Assembly: GCA_045545575.1 (NCBI GenBank)
Contig: JAZQBE010000052.1
Coordinates: forward strand, 3,160 to 67,159
Reading direction: 5' to 3'
From: Shuttleworthia sp045545575
GTDB lineage: Bacteria > Bacillota > Clostridia > Lachnospirales > Lachnospiraceae
Length of the DNA: 64,000 bases
A model generated the notes under the pieces. The model saw only the letters and a program-made list of their open reading frames with translations. It was not told the DNA's origin and ran no database searches. A program made the position numbers and the translations under genes. Below are positions 48,999 through 58,682 of this stretch, piece after piece (positions within the stretch are counted from its first letter, which is position 1; every line of letters begins with the position of its first letter).

Positions 48999-49994
48999 AT
49001 GGACGAGAAAAAAGTATTATACAGCGGGATGCAGGCGACGAATACGCTGACCCTTGGCAATTACCTGGGCGCGCTGAAAAACTGGGTGCATCTGCATGAG
49101 GAATACGAGTGCTATTTCGGCGTCATGGATCTGCATTCACTGACGGTTCGCCAGGTGCCGGCCGAATTCCGGAAAAACGCACGCTCGCTGTACGCGCTGT
49201 ATATCGCGGCCGGTCTGGATCCGGAACAGAACTGCGTCTACTTCCAGTCCCACGTGCCGGCGCACACCCAGCTCGGATGGGTGCTCGACTGCTTCACCTA
49301 CATGGGCGAGCTGAGCCGGATGACGCAGTTTAAAGACAAGGCGGCAAAGCACGCCGACAACGTCAACGCCGGCCTGTTCACTTATCCGGTGCTGATGGCG
49401 GCGGACATCCTTCTGTATCAGGCGGACGTCGTCCCGGTCGGCGAGGACCAGCGCCAGCATCTGGAGATCACGCGGGATATTGCCGAGCGCTTCAACAGCA
49501 TCTACGGGGACGTCTTTACGATTCCGGAGGCCTATTACGGCAAGAAGGGCGCCCGCGTCATGTCGCTGGCGGATCCGACACGCAAGATGTCGAAATCCGA
49601 CGAAAACGCCAATGCCACCGTGCTTCTGCTGGACGACCGGGACGCCATTATCCGCAAATTCAAAAAGGCGGTCACCGATTCCGTCGGCTGTGTCCGGTAC
49701 AGCCCCGATCAGCCCGGCATCTGCAACCTGATGGAGATCTACGGCGCCGTGACGGGCAAAACGGCGGAGGAGATCACGCGGGAATTCGAAGGACGCGGCT
49801 ACGGTGATTTCAAGCTGGCAGTCGGCGAGGCGGTCGCGGACGAACTGGCGCCGCTGCAGAAGCGCTATGCCGAACTGATCGCGGACAAGGAATACATCGA
49901 TCAGTGCATCCGCACCAACGACGAGCGCGCGGCGCGCTGTGCGGCGCGGACGCTCCGCAAGGTGTACCGGAAGGTCGGTCTGACGGAGGTTTAA
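48999..49994 (+). CDS. trpS: Tryptophanyl-tRNA synthetase
   Basis: A 331-residue class I synthetase. The HIGH-like motif is TLGNYLGAL; the tRNA and Trp-AMP site has FTYPVLMAADILLYQADVVPVGEDQRQHLE; KMSKSDENA is the KMSKS motif (about 197-205). Length is normal. The 14-nt gap to the DUF5662-like gene excludes a T-box leader, so it is expressed from upstream. Confidence 0.96.
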   Translation: MDEKKVLYSGMQATNTLTLGNYLGALKNWVHLHEEYECYFGVMDLHSLTVRQVPAEFRKNARSLYALYIAAGLDPEQNCVYFQSHVPAHTQLGWVLDCFTYMGELSRMTQFKDKAAKHADNVNAGLFTYPVLMAADILLYQADVVPVGEDQRQHLEITRDIAERFNSIYGDVFTIPEAYYGKKGARVMSLADPTRKMSKSDENANATVLLLDDRDAIIRKFKKAVTDSVGCVRYSPDQPGICNLMEIYGAVTGKTAEEITREFEGRGYGDFKLAVGEAVADELAPLQKRYAELIADKEYIDQCIRTNDERAARCAARTLRKVYRKVGLTEV

Positions 49995-50060
49995 GCCGAA
50001 AGACCGTAAAATGTGAACAATTCCTAAAATCTTTCTAAAATCGCTTTTTTTTGGACGGAA

Positions 50061-50098
50061 GAGTGCTATGCTGAAGAAAGCATAAGCACTCTTTTCTT
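50061..50098 (+). terminator. Terminator after trpS
   Basis: AAGAGTGCTATGCT and AGCATAAGCACTCTT form a 14-15-bp stem (one bulge) around GAAGAA, followed by TTCTTTTT. Strong intrinsic terminator. A second GC hairpin, CCGGCGC/GCGCCGG at about 50101-50126, follows. The rest of the 220-bp gap (49995-50214) shows no gene. Confidence 0.85.
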
Positions 50099-50214
50099 TT
50101 TCCGGCGCCGCATTCTGCGCCGGGTTTCCTGATGAACAGCTTCTTTCCGTACAGGCGTGATGCAGATGACGCTTTTGTTTTGCTGCGCGTCATCCGACGG
50201 AAAGGAGAAAAAAC

Positions 50215-51798
50215 ATGTATGGACTGGTGCACACGGCGATTGTCCGCGGCATTGAGGCGATGACGGTGACGGTGGAAGCCGACGTCTCCGAAGGACTGCC
50301 CGTATTTGAGATGGTCGGATTCTTAAGCTCCGAGGCCCGGGAGGCCCGGGAGCGCGTCCGCACCGCGCTGCGCAACTGCGGTTACACGATGCCGGTCAAG
50401 CGGGTGACGGTCAACATTGCCCCGGCCAGCGTCCGGAAAACGGGCACGGGGTTTGATCTTCCGACCGCGATCGCAGTGCTGATGGCGGCCGGGCAGCTGC
50501 CGGGCGATGCCTGCGAGGATATGGTCATTGCGGGGGAACTTCAGCTTTCGGGGCGTGTCAAATACGTCCGCGGCGCCCTGCCCATGCTGCTGGCTGCCCG
50601 GGATGCCGGCATCCGAAAGGCCGTCATTCCCGCGGAAAACGCCCGGGAAGCGGCGCTGGTGCCGGGGCTGGAGGTTCACACCATCCGCTCCCTGGAGGAA
50701 TGCATCGCGTTTCTGTGTCCGGGTCTGGCGCTTATGCGCGGCGCAAGGGCGCAGCCGCCGGCGGGCGAGGACCCTTACGAAAACCGAAGGGACGGCGGCG
50801 GACAGGCCTGTGATGTCCGCGAAGCGTCCGCGGAAGCCGGACCGGACTTTGCCGATATCTGCGGGCAGGCCCGGGCGAAGCGTGCCTGTGAGATCGCCGC
50901 GGCCGGCCGGCACAATCTGCTGATGATCGGACCGCCGGGCAGCGGAAAATCCATGATCGCCCGCTGTATCCCCGGGATTCTTCCGCCCATGAGCGAGCAG
51001 ATGAAGATGGATCTCGCGAAGATCCGTTCCGTCATGGGCATGCCGCCGAAGGAACCGGACCAGCCGCCCTTTCGGGCTCCGCATCACACGATCTCCGAAA
51101 CCGGCATGGCAGGCGGAGGAGGCGTTCCGCGCCCGGGCGAGATTTCCCTTGCCCACGGCGGGGTTCTGTTTCTGGACGAGCTGCCGGAATTTGACCGGTC
51201 CTCCCTGGAAGTGCTCCGGCAGCCGATGGAGGAGGGCGAGATCCGCCTGATCCGGCAGAACGGCGCCTTTTCTTTTCCCGCCGATTTCATGCTCGTCGCG
51301 GCGATGAATCCCTGCCCCTGCGGATATTATCCCAACCGCCGCCGGTGCCGGTGCACGCCGGCGCAGGTGCAGCGCTATCTGTCGCGGATCAGCCAGCCTC
51401 TGCTCGACCGGATCGACATCGCCGTGGACGTCAACCGCATGTCCTTCTCGGATCTGGATCCAGATGTGAAAGAGGAGAGCTCCAATGACATCCGCAGGCG
51501 TGTCCTCGCGGCAGACGAGATCCAGAAAAAGCGGTATCAGGGGATGCCCTGGCGTTTCAACAGCCAGATTCCGGGAAACGAAATCCGCGAAGCGGTGGAT
51601 CTCGGCCGCAAGGAGCGGACGCATATGGAAAAACGCTATGAGGCGCTTTCGCTGACTGCCCGCGGCTATCACCGGCTGCTGCGCGTCGCCCGCACCATCG
51701 CGGATCTGGACGGCAGCGAGCGCGTCGAAATCCGGCACCTGATCGAAGCGGAATTCTATAAAGCCAACGATCTGAAGAACAATGAATGGGAGTATTGA
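50215..51798 (+). CDS. comM: YifB/ComM-family AAA+ ATPase
   Basis: A 527-residue Mg-chelatase-like AAA+ protein. The N-terminal Lon-like domain (1-165: IVRGIEAMTVTVEADVSEGLPVFEMVGF, GFDLPTAIAVL) precedes a Cys-poor linker. Walker A GPPGSGKS is at about 240-247, then FRAPHHTISETGMAGGG, GVLFLDELPEF (Walker B), NPCPCGYYP and a C-terminal Mg-chelatase domain. In transformable bacteria ComM is a helicase for branch migration. GAAAGGAG precedes the ATG. The next gene is dprA, which fits DNA uptake. Confidence 0.93.
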   Translation: MYGLVHTAIVRGIEAMTVTVEADVSEGLPVFEMVGFLSSEAREARERVRTALRNCGYTMPVKRVTVNIAPASVRKTGTGFDLPTAIAVLMAAGQLPGDACEDMVIAGELQLSGRVKYVRGALPMLLAARDAGIRKAVIPAENAREAALVPGLEVHTIRSLEECIAFLCPGLALMRGARAQPPAGEDPYENRRDGGGQACDVREASAEAGPDFADICGQARAKRACEIAAAGRHNLLMIGPPGSGKSMIARCIPGILPPMSEQMKMDLAKIRSVMGMPPKEPDQPPFRAPHHTISETGMAGGGGVPRPGEISLAHGGVLFLDELPEFDRSSLEVLRQPMEEGEIRLIRQNGAFSFPADFMLVAAMNPCPCGYYPNRRRCRCTPAQVQRYLSRISQPLLDRIDIAVDVNRMSFSDLDPDVKEESSNDIRRRVLAADEIQKKRYQGMPWRFNSQIPGNEIREAVDLGRKERTHMEKRYEALSLTARGYHRLLRVARTIADLDGSERVEIRHLIEAEFYKANDLKNNEWEY

Positions 51799-51800
51799 AT

Positions 51801-52955
51801 ATGGAAGAAACAAAACCGGTTCCGGCGGTTCCGGACAGCAGACCGGATGCGCCGGACGCCTATGATTACTGGCTGACCTGTGTGCACGGGGGAATCCGGG
51901 ATACGGAAAAACGGCAGCTGCTGTCGGCGTTCGGCAGTGCAAAAGCCGTCTTTACGGCGGATGCCGGACGGCTGCGGGAAAGCCGGATTCTCACGGAAGA
52001 AAAAACCGAAGCCCTGCTTCGTCTGCGCAGCGAGGCGGATCCAGACCGTGCGTGGCAGGCGTTTGCCGAAACGGGCATGGGTCTCGTAACGCTTGCCCAG
52101 CGCACCTACCCGAAACGGCTCGCGCAGATTTACGACGCGCCCTACGGGTTGTTTTATCTCGGCGAGGCGCCGGGCCTGCTGTCGGATGATGTGCCGACGG
52201 TCGCGATCGTCGGCGCCCGGACGTGCACCGGATACGGACGGACCATGGGCGAAGATATCGCGGCGGCCTTAGCGGAAGCCGGCGCGGCCGTCATCAGCGG
52301 GATGGCGCGCGGAATCGACCAGTCCGGCCACCGGGGCTGCCTGTCGCGGAACGGGAAGACCATTGCAGTGCTCGGCAGCGGCGCCGATGTCTGTTATCCT
52401 CCGCAGAGCATTGCGCTCTATGAAGAGATCCGACAGACCGGATGCATCCTGTCCGAGCAGCCGCCGCACACGCAGCCGCTGCCCATGTTTTTCCCGTCGC
52501 GCAACCGGATCATCAGCGGGATGGCGGACGCCGTCCTCGTGCTCGAGGCGAAAAAGAAGAGCGGAAGCCTCATCACGGCGGATTTCGCGATGGAGCAGGG
52601 AAAGGACGTGTTCGCGCTTCCGGGAAGGGTCGGCGACCCCATGAGCGAGGGGACCAACGATCTGATCGCGCAGGGGGCCCATATCATCCGGTCTGTTCCG
52701 GGGCTGCTCGAGGATCTGTTTGATCTGACACTTGCGCAGCGGGTGCGCTTTCCGGACGAAAAAGCCGTGCGGCCGCTGCTCGATCCCGACACGGAAGCGG
52801 TCTATCAGATGCTTGACGTTTATCCCGCAAATCTCGACGAAATCCTTGCCGGAAGCGGTCTGGACATGCTTCAGGCCCTTCGGTCCCTGATGCGTCTGTG
52901 CGATCTCGGACTGGCAAAAGAGTGTTTTAATAATCAGTATATTCGCGGAAGATAG
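51801..52955 (+). CDS. dprA: DNA processing protein DprA
   Basis: A 384-residue DprA/Smf, which loads RecA onto incoming single strands. The Rossmann-like core has VAIVGARTCTGYGRTMGEDIAAALAEAGAAVISGMARGIDQSGHRGCL, LGSGADVCYPP, FFPSRNRIISGMADAVLVLEAKKKSGSLITADFAMEQGKDVFALPG. An N-terminal helix-hairpin region and a C-terminal winged-helix follow the standard plan. ATG 51801 is chosen with GGGAG 8 nt before; ATG 51786 overlaps comM. Confidence 0.95.
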   Translation: MEETKPVPAVPDSRPDAPDAYDYWLTCVHGGIRDTEKRQLLSAFGSAKAVFTADAGRLRESRILTEEKTEALLRLRSEADPDRAWQAFAETGMGLVTLAQRTYPKRLAQIYDAPYGLFYLGEAPGLLSDDVPTVAIVGARTCTGYGRTMGEDIAAALAEAGAAVISGMARGIDQSGHRGCLSRNGKTIAVLGSGADVCYPPQSIALYEEIRQTGCILSEQPPHTQPLPMFFPSRNRIISGMADAVLVLEAKKKSGSLITADFAMEQGKDVFALPGRVGDPMSEGTNDLIAQGAHIIRSVPGLLEDLFDLTLAQRVRFPDEKAVRPLLDPDTEAVYQMLDVYPANLDEILAGSGLDMLQALRSLMRLCDLGLAKECFNNQYIRGR

Positions 52956-53029
52956 GGTCTTGAAATCAGAAAAATCATGGTGTATATTTTCTTTCGTGTC
53001 AATTCGTGAACTGTGAAAGGAATTTGCAC

Positions 53030-55120
53030 ATGGCAAAGAATCTTGTCATCGTGGAGTCACCTGCCAAGGTGAAAACGATCAAAAAATTTCTCGGAAAAAA
53101 CTACGAGGTCATGGCCTCGAACGGCCATGTCCGGGACCTTCCGAAGAGCTCGCTCGGCATCGACACCCAGCATCATTACGAGCCGAAATACATCACCATC
53201 CGCGGAAAAGGCGAACTGCTCGCTTCGCTTCGCCGCCAGGCGAAAAAGGCCGACTGCATCTATCTTGCAACCGACCCGGACCGCGAAGGAGAGGCCATTT
53301 CCTGGCACCTGATCGAAGCGCTGCATTTAGAGGAAGGGGTCTACCGCCGGATCGCGTTTAACGAGATCACGAAGACGGCGGTCAAGGAATCCTTAAAGCA
53401 TCCCCGCGACATCGACATGGATCTCGTCGACGCGCAGCAGGCGCGCCGGATGCTTGACCGCATGGTCGGCTACGAGATCAGCCCGCTGCTGTGGACCAAA
53501 GTCAAGCGCGGCCTTTCCGCCGGGCGTGTGCAGTCCGCGACGCTGAAGATGATCTGCGACCGGGAGAACGCGATTCTTTCGTTCATTCCCGAGGAGTACT
53601 ATACCTTAGACGTACAGCTTGCCGTGCCGGGCCAGAAAAAGCCGCTGACCGCCCACTTCCAGTCCCTTGGCGGGATCCGCAGCCAGATGAACGGGACCAA
53701 AGAGCGCGACCGGGTGCTCGACGCCATTGCCGGCGCGGCTTACAGCGTGGCCGATATCACCACGAACCGCCGCGAAAAGAAGAGTCCGCTGCCTTTTACG
53801 ACCAGTACGCTGCAGCAGGAAGCTTCCAAAACGCTGAACTTCCCGATTCAGAAAACGATGCGTATCGCCCAGCAGCTGTATGAAGGCGTAGACATCCGCG
53901 GCGAGGGAACCGTCGGTCTGATCACGTATCTGCGTACCGACTCGACGCGTGTTTCCGACGAAGCCCGTGAAGCGGCCGCGTCCTTCATCCGGGAATCCTA
54001 CGGGGAAGCCTATCTGGGCAGCGGGGAAAAAACAGCCCGCTCGGCGGGCCGGATTCAGGACGCGCATGAAGCGATCCGGCCTTCGGATATCCGCCGGCTG
54101 CCGACCGCCATCAAGGAATCCCTTTCCCGGGATCAGTTCCGCCTGTACCAGCTGATCTGGAAACGCTTTGCCGCGAGCCAGATGGCCGGGGCGCAGTTCG
54201 AGAATACGACGGCATCCATCGAAGCGGCCGGGAAGGACACTGCCCGGTTTACGGTGTCGGAATCGCTGCGGGTTTTTGACGGATACCAGCTTGTCTATTC
54301 GGTGTCGGACGACGAACAGGAAGAGAAGAACGCACTGGTGGAGGTGCTTTCTGCCGGCATGGAGCTTTCCTTTGCCGGGCAGGACGTGCGCCAGCATTTC
54401 ACCCAGCCGCCGGCGCACTACACCGAAGCCTCGCTTGTGCATGTGCTCGAGGAGCACGGCATCGGCCGGCCGAGCACCTATTCCCCGATCGTTTCGACTC
54501 TGTTAAAGCGCCGCTATATCACGAAGGAAGGCCGGAACATCTTTGTCACGGAGCTCGGTGAAATCGTCAACAGCATCATGTGCGATTCCTTCCCGAACAT
54601 TGTCGACGAGAAATTCACGGCCCGGATGGAGCGGCGTCTTGACGAAGTCGAAGAGGGCGAGACCGACTGGCACGACGTCCTCGCCGAGTTCTATCCCGGC
54701 CTGGCCGAAGACGTCAAAGCCGCGCAGGAATCCATCGATAAAGTCCGGGTCGCCGACGAGCAGACGGACGTGGTCTGCGAACTCTGCGGCCGGAACATGG
54801 TGATCAAATACGGTCCCCACGGCCGGTTTCTGGCCTGCCCGGGCTTCCCGGAATGCCGCAATACCAAGCCGCTGTTAACGGAGATCGGCGTGGACTGCCC
54901 CAAATGCGGCAAGCCGCTGGTGGAGCGCAAAACGCGCAAGGGCCGCCGGTTTTACGGCTGCTCGGATCCGGACTGCGATTTCATGAGCTGGTCCCGTCCC
55001 GTCGCGGAGCGCTGCCCGAAATGCGGCGGCTATATGACGGTCCGCGGGCAGCGCGTCGTATGCGCGTCGCAGGAATGCGGCTATTCAAAGAAAGCCGAAA
55101 CCGAAACCGAGAACGAATAA
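53030..55120 (+). CDS. topA: DNA topoisomerase I
   Basis: A 696-residue type IA topoisomerase that relaxes negative supercoils. The Toprim domain is at 1-115 (VIVESPAKVKTIKKFLG, ATDPDREGEAISWHL). The active-site Tyr lies in LITYLRTDSTRVS (about 304-316). Three C-terminal zinc ribbons: CELCGRNMVIKYG, CPKCGKPLVERKTRKG, CPKCGGYMTVRG. ATG 53030 follows GAAAGGA by 9 nt; GTG 53006 is a less likely start. It ends 27 nt before codY. Confidence 0.96.
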   Translation: MAKNLVIVESPAKVKTIKKFLGKNYEVMASNGHVRDLPKSSLGIDTQHHYEPKYITIRGKGELLASLRRQAKKADCIYLATDPDREGEAISWHLIEALHLEEGVYRRIAFNEITKTAVKESLKHPRDIDMDLVDAQQARRMLDRMVGYEISPLLWTKVKRGLSAGRVQSATLKMICDRENAILSFIPEEYYTLDVQLAVPGQKKPLTAHFQSLGGIRSQMNGTKERDRVLDAIAGAAYSVADITTNRREKKSPLPFTTSTLQQEASKTLNFPIQKTMRIAQQLYEGVDIRGEGTVGLITYLRTDSTRVSDEAREAAASFIRESYGEAYLGSGEKTARSAGRIQDAHEAIRPSDIRRLPTAIKESLSRDQFRLYQLIWKRFAASQMAGAQFENTTASIEAAGKDTARFTVSESLRVFDGYQLVYSVSDDEQEEKNALVEVLSAGMELSFAGQDVRQHFTQPPAHYTEASLVHVLEEHGIGRPSTYSPIVSTLLKRRYITKEGRNIFVTELGEIVNSIMCDSFPNIVDEKFTARMERRLDEVEEGETDWHDVLAEFYPGLAEDVKAAQESIDKVRVADEQTDVVCELCGRNMVIKYGPHGRFLACPGFPECRNTKPLLTEIGVDCPKCGKPLVERKTRKGRRFYGCSDPDCDFMSWSRPVAERCPKCGGYMTVRGQRVVCASQECGYSKKAETETENE

Positions 55121-55147
55121 ATCTGGAAACCGCAAGGAGGAACTGCC

Positions 55148-55918
55148 ATGAGTCTGCCGCTTCTCGACCGCACCCGCAGAATCGCAAATCTTCTGCAGAA
55201 CAACGCGGGCACGAAGGTTGTGTTCAGCGACATCTGCAAAGTGCTGTCAGACATTCTCGGCGCAAACGTCCTGATGATCAGCCGCAAAGGAAAAGTGCTG
55301 GGTCTCTCCACGAGGGAGTCGGTTCCCTGTCTGAACCGGCTGGTGCAGCATAAGGTCGGCACCTATGCCGACGAAGCCTTCAGCGAACGCCTTTTGGCCA
55401 TTCTTTCCACGAAAGAAAACGCAAGCCTGGAAGTGCTGGGATTCTCCGGTGAAGAAGCCGACGGATGCGTCGCGCTGATCTGTCCGGTCATTATTTCCGG
55501 CGAACGGATGGGCACGGCGTTTTTCTACCGCCAGAATCAGCTGTTCGACGTGGACGACATCATCCTCTGCGAATACGGCAGCACCGTCATCAGTCTGGAG
55601 ATGCTGCGGGCCGAGCTGGAAGAGGACGCCCATGAGGACCGCAAACAGCGGCGCGTCGCGTCGGCGCTGGCTTCCCTTTCTCCTTCCGAGCGGGAAGGCA
55701 TCGTCCTGATCCTTCGAAAGATGCAGGAAAACGGCGGCTCCGGCATCGTCGTAGCGTCCCGGATCGCCGAGGATTCCGGACTGACCCGTTCCACCATCGT
55801 TTCCGCCATCAAAAAGCTGGCAGGCGCCGGCGTTCTCGACGCCCACAGCGCCGGCATGCGCGGGACGCGGATCACGGTGAAAAACAGTTCTGTTTATAAA
55901 GAATTGGGGCTTGAATAA
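55148..55918 (+). CDS. codY: Global regulator CodY
   Basis: A 256-residue GTP- and branched-chain-amino-acid-sensing repressor. The N-terminal GAF domain (LLDRTRRIANLLQNNAGTKVVFSDICKVLSDILGANVLMISRKGKVLG) and C-terminal winged helix (VVASRIAEDSGLTRSTIVSAIKKLAGAGVLDAHSAGMRGTRITVKN) are standard. AAGGAGG 7 nt before ATG. It controls nitrogen, amino-acid and stationary-phase genes in Firmicutes. Confidence 0.96.
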   Translation: MSLPLLDRTRRIANLLQNNAGTKVVFSDICKVLSDILGANVLMISRKGKVLGLSTRESVPCLNRLVQHKVGTYADEAFSERLLAILSTKENASLEVLGFSGEEADGCVALICPVIISGERMGTAFFYRQNQLFDVDDIILCEYGSTVISLEMLRAELEEDAHEDRKQRRVASALASLSPSEREGIVLILRKMQENGGSGIVVASRIAEDSGLTRSTIVSAIKKLAGAGVLDAHSAGMRGTRITVKNSSVYKELGLE

Positions 55919-55939
55919 GCGATTCCGCTGTGGTATTAT
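55911..55939 (+). promoter_or_regulatory. Promoter of rpsB operon
   Basis: TTGAAT (55911-55916), a 17-bp spacer and TATTAT (55934-55939), with the -35 box overlapping the codY stop. It would start a leader of about 100 nt before rpsB. Confidence 0.65.
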
Positions 55940-55945
55940 TTCAAA

Positions 55946-56040
55946 GTTGCGAATAAACACGTGCCGTGACCGGCGGACTGGTGCTGCAGCTGATCTGCAG
56001 TGGTCTGTTTCCGGGATGACCGGCGCGGAAGAAAAACCGA
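55946..56040 (+). promoter_or_regulatory. rpsB 5' leader with possible RNA structure
   Basis: This leader carries complementary segments such as CTGCAG (55991-55996) / CTGCAG (56003-56008) and CCGG-rich pairs (near 55978 and 56028). Ribosomal protein S2 leaders often bind S2 for feedback control; whether this one does is inference. No gene is present. Confidence 0.35.
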
Positions 56041-56052
56041 ACGGAGGAAAAA

Positions 56053-56814
56053 ATGAGTGTAGTATCCATGAGACAGCTGCTGGAAGCCGGCGTGCATTTC
56101 GGTCATCAGACGAGACGCTGGAACCCGAAAATGGCTCCCTATATCTTTACGGAGCGCAACGGCATCCACATCATCGACCTGCAGAAGACGGTCGGCATGA
56201 TCGACGACGCGTACAACGCGGTCTTCGACATCGCCTCCCAGGGCGGCACGATCCTGTTCGTCGGCACGAAGAAGCAGGCGCAGGACACCATGCAGCAGGA
56301 AGCGGAGCGCTGCGGCATGTTCTATGTGAACGAGCGCTGGCTCGGCGGCATGCTGACCAACTTCAAGACGGTCCAGTCCCGCGTGGAGCGTTTAAAGGCG
56401 ATCGAGCGCATGGAAGCCGACGGAACCTTTGACGTGCTTCCGAAGAAGGAAGTGACCGCGTTAAAGAAGGAGCAGGAAAAGCTTCAGAAGAACCTGGGCG
56501 GCATCAAGGAAATGCGCCGCATCCCGGACGCGATCTTCATCGTCGACCCGAAGAAGGAGCGCATCTGCGTGCAGGAAGCCGAAGCCCTCGGCATCACCTT
56601 AATCGGCATTGCCGACACCAACTGTGATCCGGAAGAGCTGGATTACGTGATCCCGGGCAACGACGACGCCATCCGTGCCGTGAAGCTGATCGCTTCCACC
56701 ATGGCGGATGCCGTCATCGAAGCGAAGCAGGGCACCGTCGACGTCGACGCGGCCGCGATGGAAGACGCCGTCAGCGAAGACGCAGCGGAAGAAGCGCCGG
56801 CTGAGGAAGCGTAA
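56053..56814 (+). CDS. rpsB: 30S ribosomal protein S2
   Basis: A 253-residue S2 protein (MRQLLEAGVHFGHQTRRWNPKMAPYIFTERNGIHIIDLQKT, RWLGGMLTNFKTV, PDAIFIVDPKKERICVQEAEALGI, DTNCDPEELDYVIPGNDDAIRAVKLI). The Ala/Glu-rich C-terminal tail is typical of Clostridia. GGAGGAA precedes the ATG. It binds the small subunit with S1 and is co-ordered with tsf. Confidence 0.98.
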   Translation: MSVVSMRQLLEAGVHFGHQTRRWNPKMAPYIFTERNGIHIIDLQKTVGMIDDAYNAVFDIASQGGTILFVGTKKQAQDTMQQEAERCGMFYVNERWLGGMLTNFKTVQSRVERLKAIERMEADGTFDVLPKKEVTALKKEQEKLQKNLGGIKEMRRIPDAIFIVDPKKERICVQEAEALGITLIGIADTNCDPEELDYVIPGNDDAIRAVKLIASTMADAVIEAKQGTVDVDAAAMEDAVSEDAAEEAPAEEA

Positions 56815-56838
56815 TCATTATACGTAACGGACAAACGG

Positions 56839-56869
56839 AATGCCCCGCCCGCCGGGCGAGGCATTTCTT
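56839..56869 (+). terminator. Hairpin between rpsB and tsf
   Basis: AATGCCCCGCCC and GGGCGAGGCATT pair with one mismatch around GCC and are followed by TCTTCT. Probably an attenuator or processing hairpin that uncouples rpsB from tsf levels. Confidence 0.6.
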
Positions 56870-56888
56870 CTGCAAAGGAGGAGAACAA

Positions 56889-57815
56889 ATGGCTATTACA
56901 GCAGCAATGGTAAAAGAACTTCGCGAGATGAGCGGCGCCGGTATGATGGACTGCAAGAAGGCCCTTGCCGAATGCGACGGCAACATGGAAGAAGCGATGG
57001 AGTTCCTTCGCAAGAACGGTCAGGCCAAGGCGGAAAAGAAGGCCAGCCGGATCGCGGCCGAAGGCATCTGCTGCATCGCGTGCGACGGCGACAAGACCGC
57101 GGCCGTGGTGGAAGTAAACTCCGAGACGGACTTCGTTGCGAAGAACGAGAAGTTCCAGACCTTCGTCGGCCAGGTGGCCAGCCAGGTCGTCGCCGGCGAC
57201 TATGCCGATCTGGACGCTCTGATGGCTTCCGCGTGGAACGCGGATCCGTCCAAGACGGTTTCCGAGGCGCTTGTCGAGCAGGTGGCCGTGATCGGTGAAA
57301 ACTTAAAGATCCGCCGCTTTGAGAAAGTGGTTTCCGACGACGTGGTCGTGACCTATGTGCACGGCGGCGGCCGCATCGGCGTGATCGTGGACGGCATCGC
57401 TCCGAACGCCGGCGAGGAAGTGAAGGAAGCGCTGGGCAACATCGCGATGCAGATCGCCGCGATGAATCCGAAGTACGTTTCCCGCGAGGAAGTTTCCGCC
57501 GAATACATCGAGCATGAGAAGGAAATCCTGCGCGCACAGATCGCAAACGATCCGAAGGAATCCAAGAAGCCCGCAAACGTCATCGAGAAGATGATCGAAG
57601 GCCGTGTTTCCAAGGAACTGAAGGAAGTCTGCCTGCTGGATCAGGTTTATGTCAAGGCCGAGGAAGGCGAGAACGTCGCGAAGTATCTTGCGGCGGTCAG
57701 CAAGGCCGTGGGCGGAACCGTCAGCGTTCGCCGCTTCGTCCGTTTCGAGACCGGCGAAGGCCTCGAGAAGAAGAACGAAGACTTCGCTGCCGAAGTTGCC
57801 GCGCAGCTGGGCTAA
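56889..57815 (+). CDS. tsf: Translation elongation factor Ts
   Basis: A 308-residue guanine-nucleotide exchange factor for EF-Tu. N-terminal UBA-like domain and signature: VKELREMSGAGMMDCKKALAECDGNMEEAMEFLRKNGQAKAEKKASRIAAEG; core domain with VEVNSETDFVAKNEKFQTFV. AAAGGAGGAG precedes the ATG. A strong terminator follows. Confidence 0.98.
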   Translation: MAITAAMVKELREMSGAGMMDCKKALAECDGNMEEAMEFLRKNGQAKAEKKASRIAAEGICCIACDGDKTAAVVEVNSETDFVAKNEKFQTFVGQVASQVVAGDYADLDALMASAWNADPSKTVSEALVEQVAVIGENLKIRRFEKVVSDDVVVTYVHGGGRIGVIVDGIAPNAGEEVKEALGNIAMQIAAMNPKYVSREEVSAEYIEHEKEILRAQIANDPKESKKPANVIEKMIEGRVSKELKEVCLLDQVYVKAEEGENVAKYLAAVSKAVGGTVSVRRFVRFETGEGLEKKNEDFAAEVAAQLG

Positions 57816-57843
57816 AACCATCCTGTTTTTACACGAACGGATC

Positions 57844-57885
57844 GGACAGGGCAAAGGGAACTCCTTTGTCCTGTCTTTTTTTTTG
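57844..57885 (+). terminator. Terminator after tsf
   Basis: GGACAGGGCAAAGG and CCTTTGTCCTGTC form a 13-bp stem around GAACT, followed by nine T. Strong intrinsic terminator, so pyrH needs its own promoter; an extended -10 candidate TGGTACACT lies at 57896-57904. Confidence 0.9.
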
Positions 57886-57955
57886 TCCGGCCTTATGGTA
57901 CACTATCCATAACCGTTTTTTGGGCGGAAAAAGAAAGAAACGAGGTTGTGACAGA

Positions 57956-58654
57956 ATGAAGCGAATCCTTTTAAAGCTTTCCGGCGAGGCCCTTGCGGCG
58001 GAACAGCACACCGGCTTTGACGAGGCCACCTGCCGCCGGGTCGCGGCGCAGATTGCCGGCATTGTCAGAGAGGGCACGGGCGTGGGCATCGTCATCGGCG
58101 GCGGCAATTTCTGGCGCGGCGCCGGGAAATCCATGATGGACCGCGTCAAGGCCGACCAGATCGGCATGCTCGCCACGGTCATGAACTGCATCTACATGTC
58201 GGAGATGCTCCGCGCGGAAGGCGTGGAAAGCCGGATCATGACGCCGTTTGCCGTCGACGGCTTTGCCGAGGTGTTCAGCAAGGATCAGGTCCGCCGTTCC
58301 TTCGCGGCGGGTGAAGTCGTGTTCTTTGCCGGCGGCACCGGTCATCCGTATTTTTCAACGGATACGGCGACGGTTCTCCGCGCCATCGAAATCGAAGCGG
58401 ATGCCATCCTGCTCGCAAAGAATATCGACGGCGTATACGACAGCGATCCGGCGGTGAACCCGGCGGCGAAGCGGTTTGATACCATCTCCATTCAGGAGGT
58501 CTTAGACCGCCAGCTCGGTGTCATCGACCTTTCTGCTTCCCTGATGTGCAGCCAGAACCATATGCCGCTGTATATCTTTGCGCTGAATGAAGAGGACAGC
58601 ATCAAAAAGGCCGCGGCCGGGAAGTTTAACGGCACGGTCGTCACGGTAGAGTAA
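57956..58654 (+). CDS. pyrH: UMP kinase
   Basis: A 232-residue amino-acid-kinase-fold enzyme making UDP from UMP. KRILLKLSGEALA, VIGGGNFWRGAG, FFAGGTGHPYFSTDTA and AKNIDGVYDSDP are the family motifs. The start at 57956 matches the conserved N-terminus. It lies between tsf and frr as in most Firmicutes. Confidence 0.97.
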   Translation: MKRILLKLSGEALAAEQHTGFDEATCRRVAAQIAGIVREGTGVGIVIGGGNFWRGAGKSMMDRVKADQIGMLATVMNCIYMSEMLRAEGVESRIMTPFAVDGFAEVFSKDQVRRSFAAGEVVFFAGGTGHPYFSTDTATVLRAIEIEADAILLAKNIDGVYDSDPAVNPAAKRFDTISIQEVLDRQLGVIDLSASLMCSQNHMPLYIFALNEEDSIKKAAAGKFNGTVVTVE

Positions 58655-58682
58655 TGCTATTTGGATCATAAAGGAGGAAGTT